Source: Deltaproteobacteria bacterium
Lineage (GTDB): Bacteria > Myxococcota_A > Polyangia > Polyangiales > Sandaracinaceae
Direction: 5' to 3'
Assembly: GCA_017303575.1 (NCBI GenBank)
Contig: JAFLCL010000031.1
Location: 1-52,741 of the forward strand
DNA: 52,741 bases
Shown piece after piece: positions 44,440-52,741 of the stretch (position 1 is its first letter; every line of letters starts with the position of its first letter). The notes beneath the pieces were generated by a model. The model saw nothing but the letters and a program-made list of their open reading frames with translations, was not told the DNA's origin and made no database searches. The position numbers and the translations under genes were made by a program.

Positions 44440-45999
44440 ATGCGAGCTCATTCGATCTCTCTTCGCGGTGTCGTGCTCCTCGGCCTCGTCGCCGGCTGCA
44501 CGGAGCCCTCCCCTTCCATGCCCGACGCGTCGGTCGCCACGTCCGACGCGCCGCCGATCGCCGACGACGCGGCACCGCCGCCGGTGGTGCTCGAGTGGGG
44601 ACCGTGCCCCACGCGCTTCCGCGACGAGTGCGCGACGATCGCGATGCCGATCGATCACGACGACCCGAGCGGCGAGACGATCGAGGTGATGATCTCGCGC
44701 CGCGGCGAAGGGACGCGTCAGCTGTGGCTCTTGCAGGGAGGCCCCGGAGGATCGGCCGAAGCGTTCTTCGGCCTGCACGACTTCCTCACGACCGCGCTCG
44801 ATCCCGAGCTCGAGGTCTACACGATCGAGCACCGTGGCGTGGGCGAGTCCACGCGCCTCGGGTGTCCTACGGCGGAAGGCAGGACGAGCCCGGGCAGCTA
44901 CCAGATCACGCGCGAGGAGTGGCCCTCGTGTCAGGCCGAGGTGGAGGCCGAGTGGGGCGAGCGCCTCGCGCTCTTCGACGTGTCGCAGGCCGCGCACGAC
45001 CTCGCGCTCGCGATCGATCTCACGCGTCGTGAGGGCGTGCCCGTGTTCGTGTACGGCGGCTCGTATGGCACGTACTGGGCGAACCGCTTCGGCGTGCTCC
45101 ACCCCGATCAGGCCGATGGGTTGATCCTCGATGCGCCCGTCGCGCCCGGCGCGGATCTGCACCTCTGGGATCTCGCGTTCGAGCCGATCGGTCGGCGTGT
45201 GTTCTCCGATCTGTGTCTGAACGCGCCACGCTGTCGTGAGCACCTCGGCGACGATCCCGCTGCGTTCCTCGAGCGTGTGGTGACCGCGCTCCAGGGTGGC
45301 CAATGCGGCTCGCTCGGCGTGGACTGGGCCAGCTGGCGCGCAGTCTTCAGCGTGTTCTTGATGGACTACAACCTGCGCAACTGGCTGCCGGCGCTGCTCT
45401 ATCGTCTCGATCGCTGTAGCCCCGACGATCAAGCCGCGATCGCGATGCTGTTCAGTCAGCTCTTCGGTGGCGGCGGGGGTCTGCCGCGCATGTCGCGCGT
45501 GCTCCAGGCGCACATCTGTCTCGCGGAATTCTGGCCCGAAGGTCAGGTCGATGAAGCACCGCTCGCCGTCGCGCGCGCCGAGAACGTGTTCTTCCAGGAC
45601 GGCATCGCGCACGTGTACGCGGCGCAGCCGACGTGGCCTCGCTACGACGCGGGCGCGATCAGGAACGAGTACGCGCCGCCGTCGGTGCCCATGCTCGTGC
45701 TCGCGGGCTCGCTCGATCCCGCCGCGCCTCCGGCCGAGGTCGGCTATGGCTACCGCGATCACCTGACCGGGCCTGCGCAGACGTTCGTCGAGATCCCGTA
45801 CGGCGCGCACACGGTGCTCACGACGGGCTCCGTCGGTGCAGGCATGCCCAGCTGTCCCGTGCAGCTCGTGCGCGCGTTCTTCGACGATCCCGAGGGCACG
45901 CTGCCCGTCGAGTGCGCGGACGACGTGCTGCCACCCAGCTTCGATGCGCCCGAGGTGCTGCTCGACCGCTACTGGGGCACCGAAGATCTCTACGACTGA
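44440..45999 (+). CDS. S33-family alpha/beta-hydrolase peptidase lipoprotein (tripeptidyl aminopeptidase-like)
   Basis: 519 residues. The lipoprotein signal ends in LLGLVAGC, then a linker. The alpha/beta-hydrolase core has the oxyanion motif LLQGGPGGSAEAF, the nucleophile elbow VYGGSYGTYWANRF (Ser in GGSYG), Asp in VLAGSLDPAAPP and His in IPYGAHTVLTTG, the order and spacing of the TAP/proline iminopeptidase group. Between them, a long lid of about 200 residues carries several Cys pairs. Likely removes N-terminal peptides outside the cytoplasm. The divergent winged-helix regulator ends its coding region 83 bases away and may control it. Confidence 0.88.
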   Translation: MRAHSISLRGVVLLGLVAGCTEPSPSMPDASVATSDAPPIADDAAPPPVVLEWGPCPTRFRDECATIAMPIDHDDPSGETIEVMISRRGEGTRQLWLLQGGPGGSAEAFFGLHDFLTTALDPELEVYTIEHRGVGESTRLGCPTAEGRTSPGSYQITREEWPSCQAEVEAEWGERLALFDVSQAAHDLALAIDLTRREGVPVFVYGGSYGTYWANRFGVLHPDQADGLILDAPVAPGADLHLWDLAFEPIGRRVFSDLCLNAPRCREHLGDDPAAFLERVVTALQGGQCGSLGVDWASWRAVFSVFLMDYNLRNWLPALLYRLDRCSPDDQAAIAMLFSQLFGGGGGLPRMSRVLQAHICLAEFWPEGQVDEAPLAVARAENVFFQDGIAHVYAAQPTWPRYDAGAIRNEYAPPSVPMLVLAGSLDPAAPPAEVGYGYRDHLTGPAQTFVEIPYGAHTVLTTGSVGAGMPSCPVQLVRAFFDDPEGTLPVECADDVLPPSFDAPEVLLDRYWGTEDLYD

Positions 46000-46094
46000 A
46001 GCCCGCCCGAACGGATCGGGAACCTCGGCGCGGGGCCGCGGTCGGAACCTCGCGCCCCGGTCGCGGTGCACGCCGGGAGCGCGAAAGGTGATAG

Positions 46095-47204
46095 ATGAGA
46101 GCCGTGTCCGACCACGACGAGGTCCCGTCCGGGGAAGAGCCCAAGGAGGAGCCGAGCGCTCCGCGGCTGCGTGCGGCCAAGCCCGATCCCGATGAGCTCG
46201 AGGGCCGGCCGGACTACATGCCGAAGATCCCGTGGCGCTGGGCCGCGCTCGCCGCGCTCGTCGGCGCTGGCGTGTACTTCGGCTACCAGTACCGCGAGGG
46301 CGAGCGCGCAGACGTGATGCGCGACCAGATCCTCGCGACGCACGAGGAGCACCTCGCGCCGATCGTCGATCGCTACCGAACGTTCCGTACGCGCATCGAG
46401 GACTGGACGATGGAGGCCGCGAGCGCCGGCGAGCCCGAGCGCTGGTCCGATCCGCGCCTCCGCATCAGCGGCCTGCACGGCGGCGAGGGCTTGTACCTGC
46501 GCCTGCGTGCCGAAGACGCCACGAGCCGCGAGGGCATCGAGCGTGGCGCCACGGCGATGCGCGAGGACGCGCTCACGCGCTGCCTCGGCATCGCGCCGAG
46601 CTCGGCGCGCGGGCTCTTCGAGAACGGCGCGTTCCTGATGCCCCAGTGGCTCGACGGCGTACGCGAGGAGCCCGACTTCTTGCGCCTGCGTGTGCTCGAC
46701 GAGCAGCTCGCGCGGAACATGGCGGTCGATGTTCCCATCGTGTCGAACCTCCTCCGCGCCGAGTACTTCCTCCTCGTGATCCAGCAGGGCGAGAACCGTC
46801 GCGACGCGCCGGTCGACGTGTACCTCTGGGATCTGCGCGAGAACCGACAGCTCCTCCGCACGCGCATCCAAGCGCGTGGCGTGCTCATCCCCGTGCGCAT
46901 CGATCGCATGCTGCCGGGCGTCGAGGTGCAGCGCGCTCCGGGCGTGCCCGCGATGACCTCGGGGGGCGCGCACGACTGCTCCATCGCCGCGCAGATCAAG
47001 TCGATCACCGGCGACAGCGTGGTCGAGGTCGGCACCGACACGGTCGAGGCCCTCGCGGCAGGCGCCGCGAGCGCGACCGAGGACGCCGGTGTGCTCGAGG
47101 GTGCGGACGCAGGGGTTGGGAACGAGAGCGATCCCGCACCGCCAGCCGAATCGGCTGCTGGGACGGAGGCGCCGGCTCCGGTGCCGACGGAAGCGACCCC
47201 GTAG
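46095..47204 (+). CDS. Single-pass membrane protein of unknown function
   Basis: 369 residues. A charged, Pro/Glu-rich N-terminus of about 45 residues precedes one helix (WRWAALAALVGAGVYFGYQY). A mostly helical outer domain follows (VMRDQILATHEEHLAPIVDRYRTFRTRIEDW, TRCLGIAPSSARGLFENGAFLMPQWLDGV, NMAVDVPIVSNLLRAEYFLLVIQQGENRRDAPVDVYLWDLRENRQLLRTRIQARG). A Glu/Ala/Pro-rich tail ends the protein. I recognise no family. Start may be ATG 46095 or the in-frame GTG 46104, which has TAGATG 6 nt upstream, as in the leaderless genes here. The DsbA-like gene starts 35 nt downstream. Confidence 0.68.
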   Translation: MRAVSDHDEVPSGEEPKEEPSAPRLRAAKPDPDELEGRPDYMPKIPWRWAALAALVGAGVYFGYQYREGERADVMRDQILATHEEHLAPIVDRYRTFRTRIEDWTMEAASAGEPERWSDPRLRISGLHGGEGLYLRLRAEDATSREGIERGATAMREDALTRCLGIAPSSARGLFENGAFLMPQWLDGVREEPDFLRLRVLDEQLARNMAVDVPIVSNLLRAEYFLLVIQQGENRRDAPVDVYLWDLRENRQLLRTRIQARGVLIPVRIDRMLPGVEVQRAPGVPAMTSGGAHDCSIAAQIKSITGDSVVEVGTDTVEALAAGAASATEDAGVLEGADAGVGNESDPAPPAESAAGTEAPAPVPTEATP

Positions 47205-47239
47205 CGCATCGTGGCCGCGCGTCGCACCATGCGCGCCTC

Positions 47240-47986
47240 ATGCGACAAAACCCTCTCGCCCTCGTGATCTCGATCGCGAGCCTCGCGATCACCGGCCTCT
47301 GCTGCGTGTTCGGCTTCGGGTTCGCGGGCTTCGCGACCTACATGCGCTCGAGCGCCGTGGAGGAGGTTCGCCCCGAGCCGTACTACGCGCCGCCACCGCC
47401 GACCCCGGTCGCGCCGATGCCTGCCGCCGCGGCGACGCCCACGTCCACCGGTACGCTCGCGATCGGCCCCGACAACGCGACGCGCGGTCCGGCCACGGCC
47501 CCGATCACGATCCACGTGGCGAGTGACTTCCAGTGCCCGTTCTGCGCGCGCGTCGAGCCGACGCTCGCGCAGGTGGACGCGAACAATCCGGGCCAGATCC
47601 GCTGGGTCTGGCACGACTACCCGCTCCCGTTCCACACCAACGCGATGCCCGCCGCGGAGGCGGGACGCGAGGTGCGTCGTCAGCTCGGCGACGACGCGTT
47701 CTGGCGCTTCCACGACATGCTCTTCGAGAACAGCCGCTCGCTCGACGCGGCCACCCTCGAGCGTCTGGCGAGCGGCATGCCCGGCCTCGATCTCGCGGCG
47801 TTCCGGCAGGCGATGACGGCGCACACGCACCAGGCCGCGATCCGCGCGGACATGGCCGCGGTCGAGGCCGCGACCCCCACGGGATCGGTGGGCACGCCGT
47901 GCTTCCTGATCAACGGCGTGTGGCTCCGCGGCGCGCAGCCGCTGGCGGCCTTCCAGAGCGCGGTGGACCAGGCGCGCACGCGCTGA
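47240..47986 (+). CDS. Membrane-anchored DsbA/thioredoxin-like disulphide oxidoreductase
   Basis: 248 residues. One N-terminal helix (LALVISIASLAITGLCCVFGFGFAGFATYM) anchors the protein; a Pro/Ala linker leads to a DsbA-like domain. ITIHVASDFQCPFCARVEPTLAQV contains the CPFC redox motif, and GSVGTPCFLING has the cis-Pro loop of the thioredoxin fold, with an extra Cys after the Pro. VWHDYPLPFHTNAMPAAEAGREV is the usual helical insertion of DsbA and BdbD proteins. It probably forms disulphides in exported proteins, of which this window encodes many (Cys-rich lipoproteins). Probably co-transcribed with the membrane protein upstream. Confidence 0.86.
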   Translation: MRQNPLALVISIASLAITGLCCVFGFGFAGFATYMRSSAVEEVRPEPYYAPPPPTPVAPMPAAAATPTSTGTLAIGPDNATRGPATAPITIHVASDFQCPFCARVEPTLAQVDANNPGQIRWVWHDYPLPFHTNAMPAAEAGREVRRQLGDDAFWRFHDMLFENSRSLDAATLERLASGMPGLDLAAFRQAMTAHTHQAAIRADMAAVEAATPTGSVGTPCFLINGVWLRGAQPLAAFQSAVDQARTR

Positions 47987-48021
47987 TCGGCGCACGGGGA
48001 AGAAAAACGACGAGACGACGC

Positions 48022-48067
48022 AACACGCCGATCGACCCACCGACAAGGACGCCCATCGGAGGTCGTC
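48022..48067 (+). promoter_or_regulatory. Conserved leader element, copy 3
   Basis: CAAC, ACG at 48022-48027, then CCGACA 12 nt further (48040-48045), AAGGACGC, and CGGAGG 5 nt before ATG 48068. ACCCACC faces GGAGGT, giving a weaker stem than in copies 1 and 2 (one internal mismatch). The downstream gene is unrelated to those at 32598 and 36724, so the element is not simply part of a gene duplication. Confidence 0.5.
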
Positions 48068-49450
48068 ATGTCGGAAACCAGTGCTCGTTCGGACGCTCGC
48101 TCGTCTCTTCTTCCTCCTCAGAACACAGTCGTCGCTCGCTACGCCACGGTCCGGGCCCTCGGCACCGGAGGCATGGCCGAGACGTTCGTCGCGCGCTCGG
48201 TCGATCCCGCACGACCGGCGCAGGTGTGCCTCAAGCGCCTGCGTCCCGCGCTCGCCAGCGATCCCATCCAGCGCGCGCACTTCGCGGACGAGGCGCGCGT
48301 GCTCTCCCGGCTCTGTCACCCGAACGTGCTCTGTGTGCTCGATGCAGGTGTGGACCTCGAGGGTCCCTTCCTCGTCACCGAGCTCGTCGATGGTCTCGAT
48401 CTGCGTCGGCTTCTGTCGTGGATGGCCGAGCTCGGCGAGCCGATGCCCGAGCCTCTCGCGCTCCGCATCGCGCACGACGTGGCGGAAGCGCTCGCGCATG
48501 CGCACGCGCACGGTGTCGTGCACCGCGACGTGACACCCGCGAACGTGCTCCTGGGCCGTGACGGTCGCGTGGTGCTGATCGACTTCGGCATCGCGCGGAG
48601 CGATGCGCAGACGCAGCGCACGCGCACCGGGCTCGTCAAGGGCAAGGCCGCATACATGGCGCCGGAGCAGGCGCTCGGTGCGGGCCTCGACGCGCGCACC
48701 GATCTGTTCGCCCTCGGCGTGATGCTCTTCGAGATGCTCGCGGGCGCGCGCCCTCACGACGGCGCGAGCGACGTCGAGACAGTGACCAACGCGCTCCGCG
48801 CGATCCGCAGACCGCTCGCGCGACCACTCGCCACGCCCGGCCTCGAGCACCTCATCGAGGCGCTGCTCCAGCCGCAGGCCGCGCGACGTCCCTCGGATGC
48901 GTCGACGGTGGTGCGGGCGCTCGGGAGCGCCTCGCTGGCCGACGTGGGGGAGCTGGGCGCGTGGGTGCGCGCAGCGTGCGAGACGGCGGGTAGCTCCAGC
49001 GCGACGCGACGCGAGGAGGGAACGCGACGCACGGGGCGCGCGCGCGCGCCGGAGACGAGCACGGTGCCCGAGCACCAGATCCACACGTGCGAGGTGCCAC
49101 GCGAGGAGCTCGACGCGATGGAGAGCGCAGAGCTCGAGGGCGAGACGCGCTTCGACGCGTGTGTCGGCGACTGGCGTCCCGAGACCGATCCGCCGACGAC
49201 GATCGAGGAGAGCGCGTCGCAGCCCGAGGAGACGATCCTCACGCCGCGCTTCGCGCCCGAGCAGGTGGTGCTCCGGCCCCTCGCGCCCCCCGCGGAAGCT
49301 TCGCGATCCAGCGAGATTCAGCGCGCGACGACGCGACGACCGCGACGCGTCGTCGTGTTCCTCCGCACCGCAGCGCTCCTCACGGGCGGCCTCGCAGCGG
49401 GCGCGTTCACCGGCGGCACGGTCGCGCTGCTCTTGCGTTGTGTGCTCTGA
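48068..49450 (+). CDS. Ser/Thr protein kinase with C-terminal membrane anchor
   Basis: 460 residues. Hanks-type kinase domain at about 20-290: glycine loop ALGTGGMAETFVA, Lys in VCLKRL, HRDVTPANVLL at 152 (the variant HRDVxPxN seen in many myxobacterial kinases), DFG in LIDFGIARSD near 172, YMAPEQALGAG. A disordered acidic stretch (about 300-425) leads to a basic patch and a terminal hydrophobic helix, LRTAALLTGGLAAGAFTGGTVALLL, ending RCVL. Without an outer sensor domain, it may be activated by partners or phosphorylation. GGAGG lies 5 nt before ATG 48068. Preceded by the conserved leader element. Confidence 0.87.
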   Translation: MSETSARSDARSSLLPPQNTVVARYATVRALGTGGMAETFVARSVDPARPAQVCLKRLRPALASDPIQRAHFADEARVLSRLCHPNVLCVLDAGVDLEGPFLVTELVDGLDLRRLLSWMAELGEPMPEPLALRIAHDVAEALAHAHAHGVVHRDVTPANVLLGRDGRVVLIDFGIARSDAQTQRTRTGLVKGKAAYMAPEQALGAGLDARTDLFALGVMLFEMLAGARPHDGASDVETVTNALRAIRRPLARPLATPGLEHLIEALLQPQAARRPSDASTVVRALGSASLADVGELGAWVRAACETAGSSSATRREEGTRRTGRARAPETSTVPEHQIHTCEVPREELDAMESAELEGETRFDACVGDWRPETDPPTTIEESASQPEETILTPRFAPEQVVLRPLAPPAEASRSSEIQRATTRRPRRVVVFLRTAALLTGGLAAGAFTGGTVALLLRCVL

Positions 49451-49502
49451 CGGGCGTGTCGGTCGATTGCGGTCGGCTGCGCGTTCGATCCACGATGGCT
49501 CG

Positions 49503-51524
49503 ATGCACTCGCTTCGCCTCTCACCAGGTCACGCCCGACGCAGCTCGATCGCAGCGACGACGTTGTTCCTCGCGGCGTGCGCGACGGGAGGCGGCGGCAG
49601 CGGCGACACGGGAGCGCGTATGGACGCCGCGATCGATCCGCGCATCGATGCGTTCGAGCCCGGCCTCGACACGGGCGTGCCGGGAGACGCGCCACGCCCG
49701 ATCGATGGGGGCAGCGACACGGGCCCGCTCTGCGTGGATGCCGACGAAGACGGATTCTTCCTGGGCCCCGCGAGCTGCGGCGAGACCGACTGCGACGATG
49801 CCGACGCGAACGTGAACCCCGGCAACGTGGAGGCGTGCAACGGCGTCGACGACGACTGCAACGGCATGATCGACGACGCGATCCTCGATCTGGTGTGTGG
49901 CGTCGGCGGCTGCGAGACGACGGTGCCCGGCTGCGTCGATGGCGACGTGCCTACGTGCACGGCGGGCGACCCGAGCGACGAGATCTGCAACGCGATCGAC
50001 GACGACTGCAACGGCACCGTCGACGACGATCTCGGCGCCCCCATCGTGTGCGGCACGGGCGCATGCGAGCGCATGGTCCCCGGCTGCGCAGGCGGCGGCA
50101 CGATGACGTGCACGCCGGGCACGCCGGGGCTCGAGTCGTGCAACGGCATCGACGACGACTGCGACGGAACGACCGACGAGAGCCTGCCCACGACGACGTG
50201 CGGCATCGGTGCGTGTCGACAGACCGTCTCGACGTGCGTCGACGGAGCACCGCGCGCGTGTGTGCCCGGGACGCCCGGCGTCGAGTCGTGCAACGGGATC
50301 GACGACGACTGCAACGGCACCGCGGACGACGGCTTCGGCACCGCGACCTGCGGCACGGGCACGTGCAGCCGCACCGTGAGCACGTGCGTGATGGGCGTGC
50401 CGCAGATGTGCATGCCCGGTACGGCCGGCACCGAGACCTGCAACAACCTCGACGACGACTGCGACGGCACGCCCGACGACGGCCTCGGCTCCTCGAGCTG
50501 CGGCCTCGGGGCGTGCGCACGCACGGTGATGAACTGCCTCTCGGGCGTGCCGCAGACGTGCACGCCGGGCAGCGCGGTGCCCGAGAGCTGCAACGGCGCC
50601 GACGACGACTGCAACGGCGTGACCGACGACATGGGCACGACGTCCTGCGGCGTGGGCCTCTGCACGCGCACGGTGAGCAACTGCGTGAGCGGGGTGCCGC
50701 AGACGTGCGTGCCCGGCCTCGCGACGGGTGAGGTCTGCGGCAACGGGCTCGACGACAACTGCAACGGCACCGTGGACGACGGCTGCCTCACCGCGCCCGC
50801 GAACGATCTGTGTGCAGGCGCGATCTTGCTCTCCGGCGCGTCGGGCACTCGCACCGCCGATTCGATCACGGGCGCGACCGCGCAGGTCACCGACTGCGCG
50901 TACGGCAACGACCTCTGGTACCGCATCACGCTCGGGGCGCGATCGATCCTCTACGTCGACACGTTCGGCTCGAGCTTCGACACGTCGCTCTCGATCCGAT
51001 CGAGCTGCACGGGGGCTCCCGCCGCGTGCGAGGACGACGACTGCGGCGTGCTCCAGGACATCGCCGTCGCCGATCTCCCTGCCGGCACGCACTACATCGT
51101 GGTCCACACGCGCGCCTCGACGACAGGCACGGTGAACCTCCGCTGGCAGACGCTCGCGACCGGCAACGGGACGAGCACACGCGTGATCGCGAACGGCGCG
51201 AGCGCAGGCACCACGTCGGGCACCGGCATCACGTCGGCGAGCTGCGGCTCGTTCAGCAGCGGCCCCGAGAACCTCCACTACTTCACGGCCTGTCCCTCGA
51301 CGACGCGCTCGATCACGGCAGCGACCTGCAGCGCGGCGACGTGGGACACGGTGCTCTACTCGCGGAGCGCAGGCGGCACCGAGATCACCTGCAACGACGA
51401 CGGCTGCGACACACGGCGCTCGACGATCACGCAGTCGATCACCGGACCGGGCCTCTTCGGCGTCTTCGTCGATGGCTACAGCGGGGCGTCCGGGGCTTAC
51501 ACGGTGACGTTCAGCGGTCTCTGA
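49503..51524 (+). CDS. MopE-like lipoprotein with seven Cys/Asp repeats and C-terminal PPC-like domains
   Basis: 673 residues. The signal peptide ends in LFLAAC. After a linker comes CVDADEDGFFLGPASCGETDCDDADANVNPG, the thrombospondin-type-3-like start of MopE repeats. Seven units of about 49 residues follow, each with CNGIDDDCNGTVDD, GxCxRTVSxCVxGVPQTCxPG. The Asp-rich motif suggests calcium binding, and the four Cys per unit suggest disulphides. From about 430 two pre-peptidase C-like beta domains follow (LWYRITLGARSILYVDTFGSSFDTSLSIRSSC, YFTACPSTTRSITAATCSAATWDTVLYSR). A stable extracellular or surface protein; no enzyme motif. ATG 49503 lacks a clear ribosome site. Confidence 0.82.
   Translation: MHSLRLSPGHARRSSIAATTLFLAACATGGGGSGDTGARMDAAIDPRIDAFEPGLDTGVPGDAPRPIDGGSDTGPLCVDADEDGFFLGPASCGETDCDDADANVNPGNVEACNGVDDDCNGMIDDAILDLVCGVGGCETTVPGCVDGDVPTCTAGDPSDEICNAIDDDCNGTVDDDLGAPIVCGTGACERMVPGCAGGGTMTCTPGTPGLESCNGIDDDCDGTTDESLPTTTCGIGACRQTVSTCVDGAPRACVPGTPGVESCNGIDDDCNGTADDGFGTATCGTGTCSRTVSTCVMGVPQMCMPGTAGTETCNNLDDDCDGTPDDGLGSSSCGLGACARTVMNCLSGVPQTCTPGSAVPESCNGADDDCNGVTDDMGTTSCGVGLCTRTVSNCVSGVPQTCVPGLATGEVCGNGLDDNCNGTVDDGCLTAPANDLCAGAILLSGASGTRTADSITGATAQVTDCAYGNDLWYRITLGARSILYVDTFGSSFDTSLSIRSSCTGAPAACEDDDCGVLQDIAVADLPAGTHYIVVHTRASTTGTVNLRWQTLATGNGTSTRVIANGASAGTTSGTGITSASCGSFSSGPENLHYFTACPSTTRSITAATCSAATWDTVLYSRSAGGTEITCNDDGCDTRRSTITQSITGPGLFGVFVDGYSGASGAYTVTFSGL
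49840..50790 (+). repeat. Tandem coding repeat of the MopE-like gene
   Basis: Seven imperfect copies of about 145 bases, each with TGCAACGGC-ATCGACGACGACTGC. The third position varies between copies, so the array is old rather than a recent expansion. It could still recombine. Confidence 0.7.
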
Positions 51525-51540
51525 TCGCGGCCGCGCGGGA

Positions 51541-52741
51541 TCAGCCCGGCAGCCAGAGGCCGTGGAAGGTCATCGGTACCCACTCGGGGAAGCGACAGAT
51601 CGCGATCGGCTCGTCTTCCCAGCGCGCGGTGTCGAGGATGCGCACGTGGCTGCGATCCTCGTGCGGATCGTGGCAGAGCGCGAGCGCCCAGCCGTCGCCC
51701 TCGGGCGCGTCGTGCGAGCGGGGCACGAAGACGATCTCCGAGCCCGCGAGGTCGTTCGCGAGCTCGTGCATGCGCGCGCGGCCGCTGGTCGTGTCGAGGC
51801 GGACGAGGTGTCGGCCACCGCGGTGTTCCGCGCTCGGGCTCCTCTGCTGCGCTCCGGACTCCTCGGTGAGGAACACCTGCGTGAACGGCGCATCGGCGCG
51901 TCCCTCGAAGCGCGGATCGACACGCGGGAACTCGCAGAAGCGATCCCAGAGCGGCTCCCAGGTGAGTCGCTTCGCGCCCGGCTCGATCCGTGCGCGGCCG
52001 ATCACGCCGGTCAATCGCGGCCCCTGCGAGCGCAGACCCTCGAAGGTGCCGAAGTCGGGGTGACGCACGAAGGTCGCCTCGATCGCCTCGCCGTCGTCGC
52101 GCGCGCCTGCGAAGTGCCACTGAAAGAACGGGTCCACCGTGAAGCGCGTGTGCGCCTCGGGTCGATCGAGCGGCACCACGATCACCTCGACGCCTGCCTC
52201 GGGGTGGTAGCTGATGAGCTTCGAGAACTCGCCCAACGCGAGCAGCGCGCGCAGGAGATCGATGCGCACCGGCGACACGAGGAACAGAGCGCGCGTGGGC
52301 GTGACGGCGAAGTCGTGCAGCATCACGGCGTGCGGGAGCGAGACGGCGCCGAGCGCGCGCGTGGCAGGCGAGCCGCGGTCGGCGAATTCGTAGAGGTGGA
52401 TCGTCGTGGTCGGTCCGTACTCGAGGCCGAAGCCGATCGTGCCGCCGCGATCGATCACGCGGTGTGGGTGCGCGGAGAACGCGTCGCCGATCACGCCGAG
52501 ACGTGTCTCGCCGATCGTGTCGAGCGTGTGTGGATCGATCTCGGTGGGCGGGCTCGACTCGACGAGCGCGAAGAGGCGATCGCGGAACGACATCAGCGCG
52601 GTGTTGCCCGTGTTCTTGCGCGCGAGCCGCGCGCTGTTCCAGAGCCGACGCGGCCAGCTCGCGCGGCCGCCATAGAGCGCACGACCGCGCGCGCGCTCCT
52701 CGCGGAGGGCGGCGCTCTCGATCAGGCGCACCGCACCCTCG
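51541..52741 (-). CDS. Carotenoid oxygenase (RPE65/CCO) family protein, N-terminus outside the window
   Basis: The frame is open to the window end, so about 400 C-terminal residues are seen of an enzyme usually near 480-500. The four iron-binding His are present: AFSAHPHRV, VMLHDFAVTPTRALFLV, FFQWHFAGA and MTFHGLWLPG at the very end. TALMSFRDRLFALVESSPPTEIDPHTLDTIGE and RVDPRFEGRADAPFTQVF are further family features. It cleaves a C=C bond in a carotenoid, apocarotenoid or stilbene; the substrate is unknown. The codon at 52731 (GTG) is not taken as the start because the typical N-terminal blade is missing. It is convergent with the MopE-like gene. Confidence 0.88.
   Translation of the reverse strand, partial: EGAVRLIESAALREERARGRALYGGRASWPRRLWNSARLARKNTGNTALMSFRDRLFALVESSPPTEIDPHTLDTIGETRLGVIGDAFSAHPHRVIDRGGTIGFGLEYGPTTTIHLYEFADRGSPATRALGAVSLPHAVMLHDFAVTPTRALFLVSPVRIDLLRALLALGEFSKLISYHPEAGVEVIVVPLDRPEAHTRFTVDPFFQWHFAGARDDGEAIEATFVRHPDFGTFEGLRSQGPRLTGVIGRARIEPGAKRLTWEPLWDRFCEFPRVDPRFEGRADAPFTQVFLTEESGAQQRSPSAEHRGGRHLVRLDTTSGRARMHELANDLAGSEIVFVPRSHDAPEGDGWALALCHDPHEDRSHVRILDTARWEDEPIAICRFPEWVPMTFHGLWLPG

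Noticed and set aside
49840..50790. Regularly spaced repeats considered as a CRISPR array
   Set aside because: Units of about 145 bases are continuous coding repeats with no unique spacers between identical short repeats.
49521..51278. Antisense open frame over the MopE-like repeat array
   Set aside because: Repeat structure is inherited from the sense strand; no supporting features.

Overview
The window is very GC-rich DNA from a Myxococcota (myxobacterial) genome, most like the Polyangiales/Sandaracinaceae. The evidence is the gene content: Hanks-type Ser/Thr kinases fused to sensor domains, many short lipoproteins with Asp/Ala/Gly/Ser linkers, MopE-like Cys-rich repeats, RCC1 and FG-GAP propellers, an FHA-free orphan histidine kinase and a carotenoid oxygenase. 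This assignment is inferred from content; no rRNA or other phylogenetic marker is present. I saw no tRNA, rRNA, CRISPR array, transposase or phage gene.

Layout. 1-1081: end of a membrane protein, a convergent terminator region and a fatty-acid-hydroxylase-like gene whose promoter encloses a perfect palindrome. 1154-6232 (minus): an NAD salvage operon pncB-nadE-nrtR-pncA with 4-base overlaps, expressed from a near-consensus leaderless promoter covered by two tandem 21-bp palindromes. 6244-13928: a pseudouridine synthase, three surface lipoproteins, and a large transmembrane Ser/Thr kinase with a repeat-rich C-terminal half. 14011-16360: a YbjN-like protein, PspA and a soluble PAS histidine kinase. 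16364-21236 (minus): an ABC exporter with two permeases, one carrying an HExxH peptidase domain and the other an apparently degenerate version. 21412: a microbial-type PARG.

22368-30334 is a four-gene amidoligase/transglutaminase cluster: transglutaminase-DUF2126, circularly permuted ATP-grasp (split by a one-base deletion), Alpha-E with a Ser/Gln tail, and an Ntn-type domain fused to a second transglutaminase. This combination is a predicted peptide-modification or peptide-synthesis system with no established product. 30344-32476 is an accessory stretch: two copies of a two-hairpin repeat flank a macro-domain ADP-ribose hydrolase, followed by a nucleotidyltransferase with a small coupled partner. 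32551-37179 holds a duplicated leader/gene pair, a frameshifted P-domain lipoprotein and a PhoD-like phosphatase. 37419-52741 holds an RCC1 lipoprotein, mfd, a winged-helix regulator, an S33 peptidase, a DsbA-like protein, a second kinase, a MopE-like lipoprotein and a partial carotenoid oxygenase.

Two start-site classes recur. Many genes look leaderless, with a TANNNT-like box 6-7 nt before the start codon. Three loci (32551, 36677, 48022) instead share a conserved leader, GAAAC-like, 17 nt, GACA, followed by a strong Shine-Dalgarno. Two long genes, and possibly a third remnant, are broken by what look like single-base deletions, so sequencing error must be considered before calling them pseudogenes.
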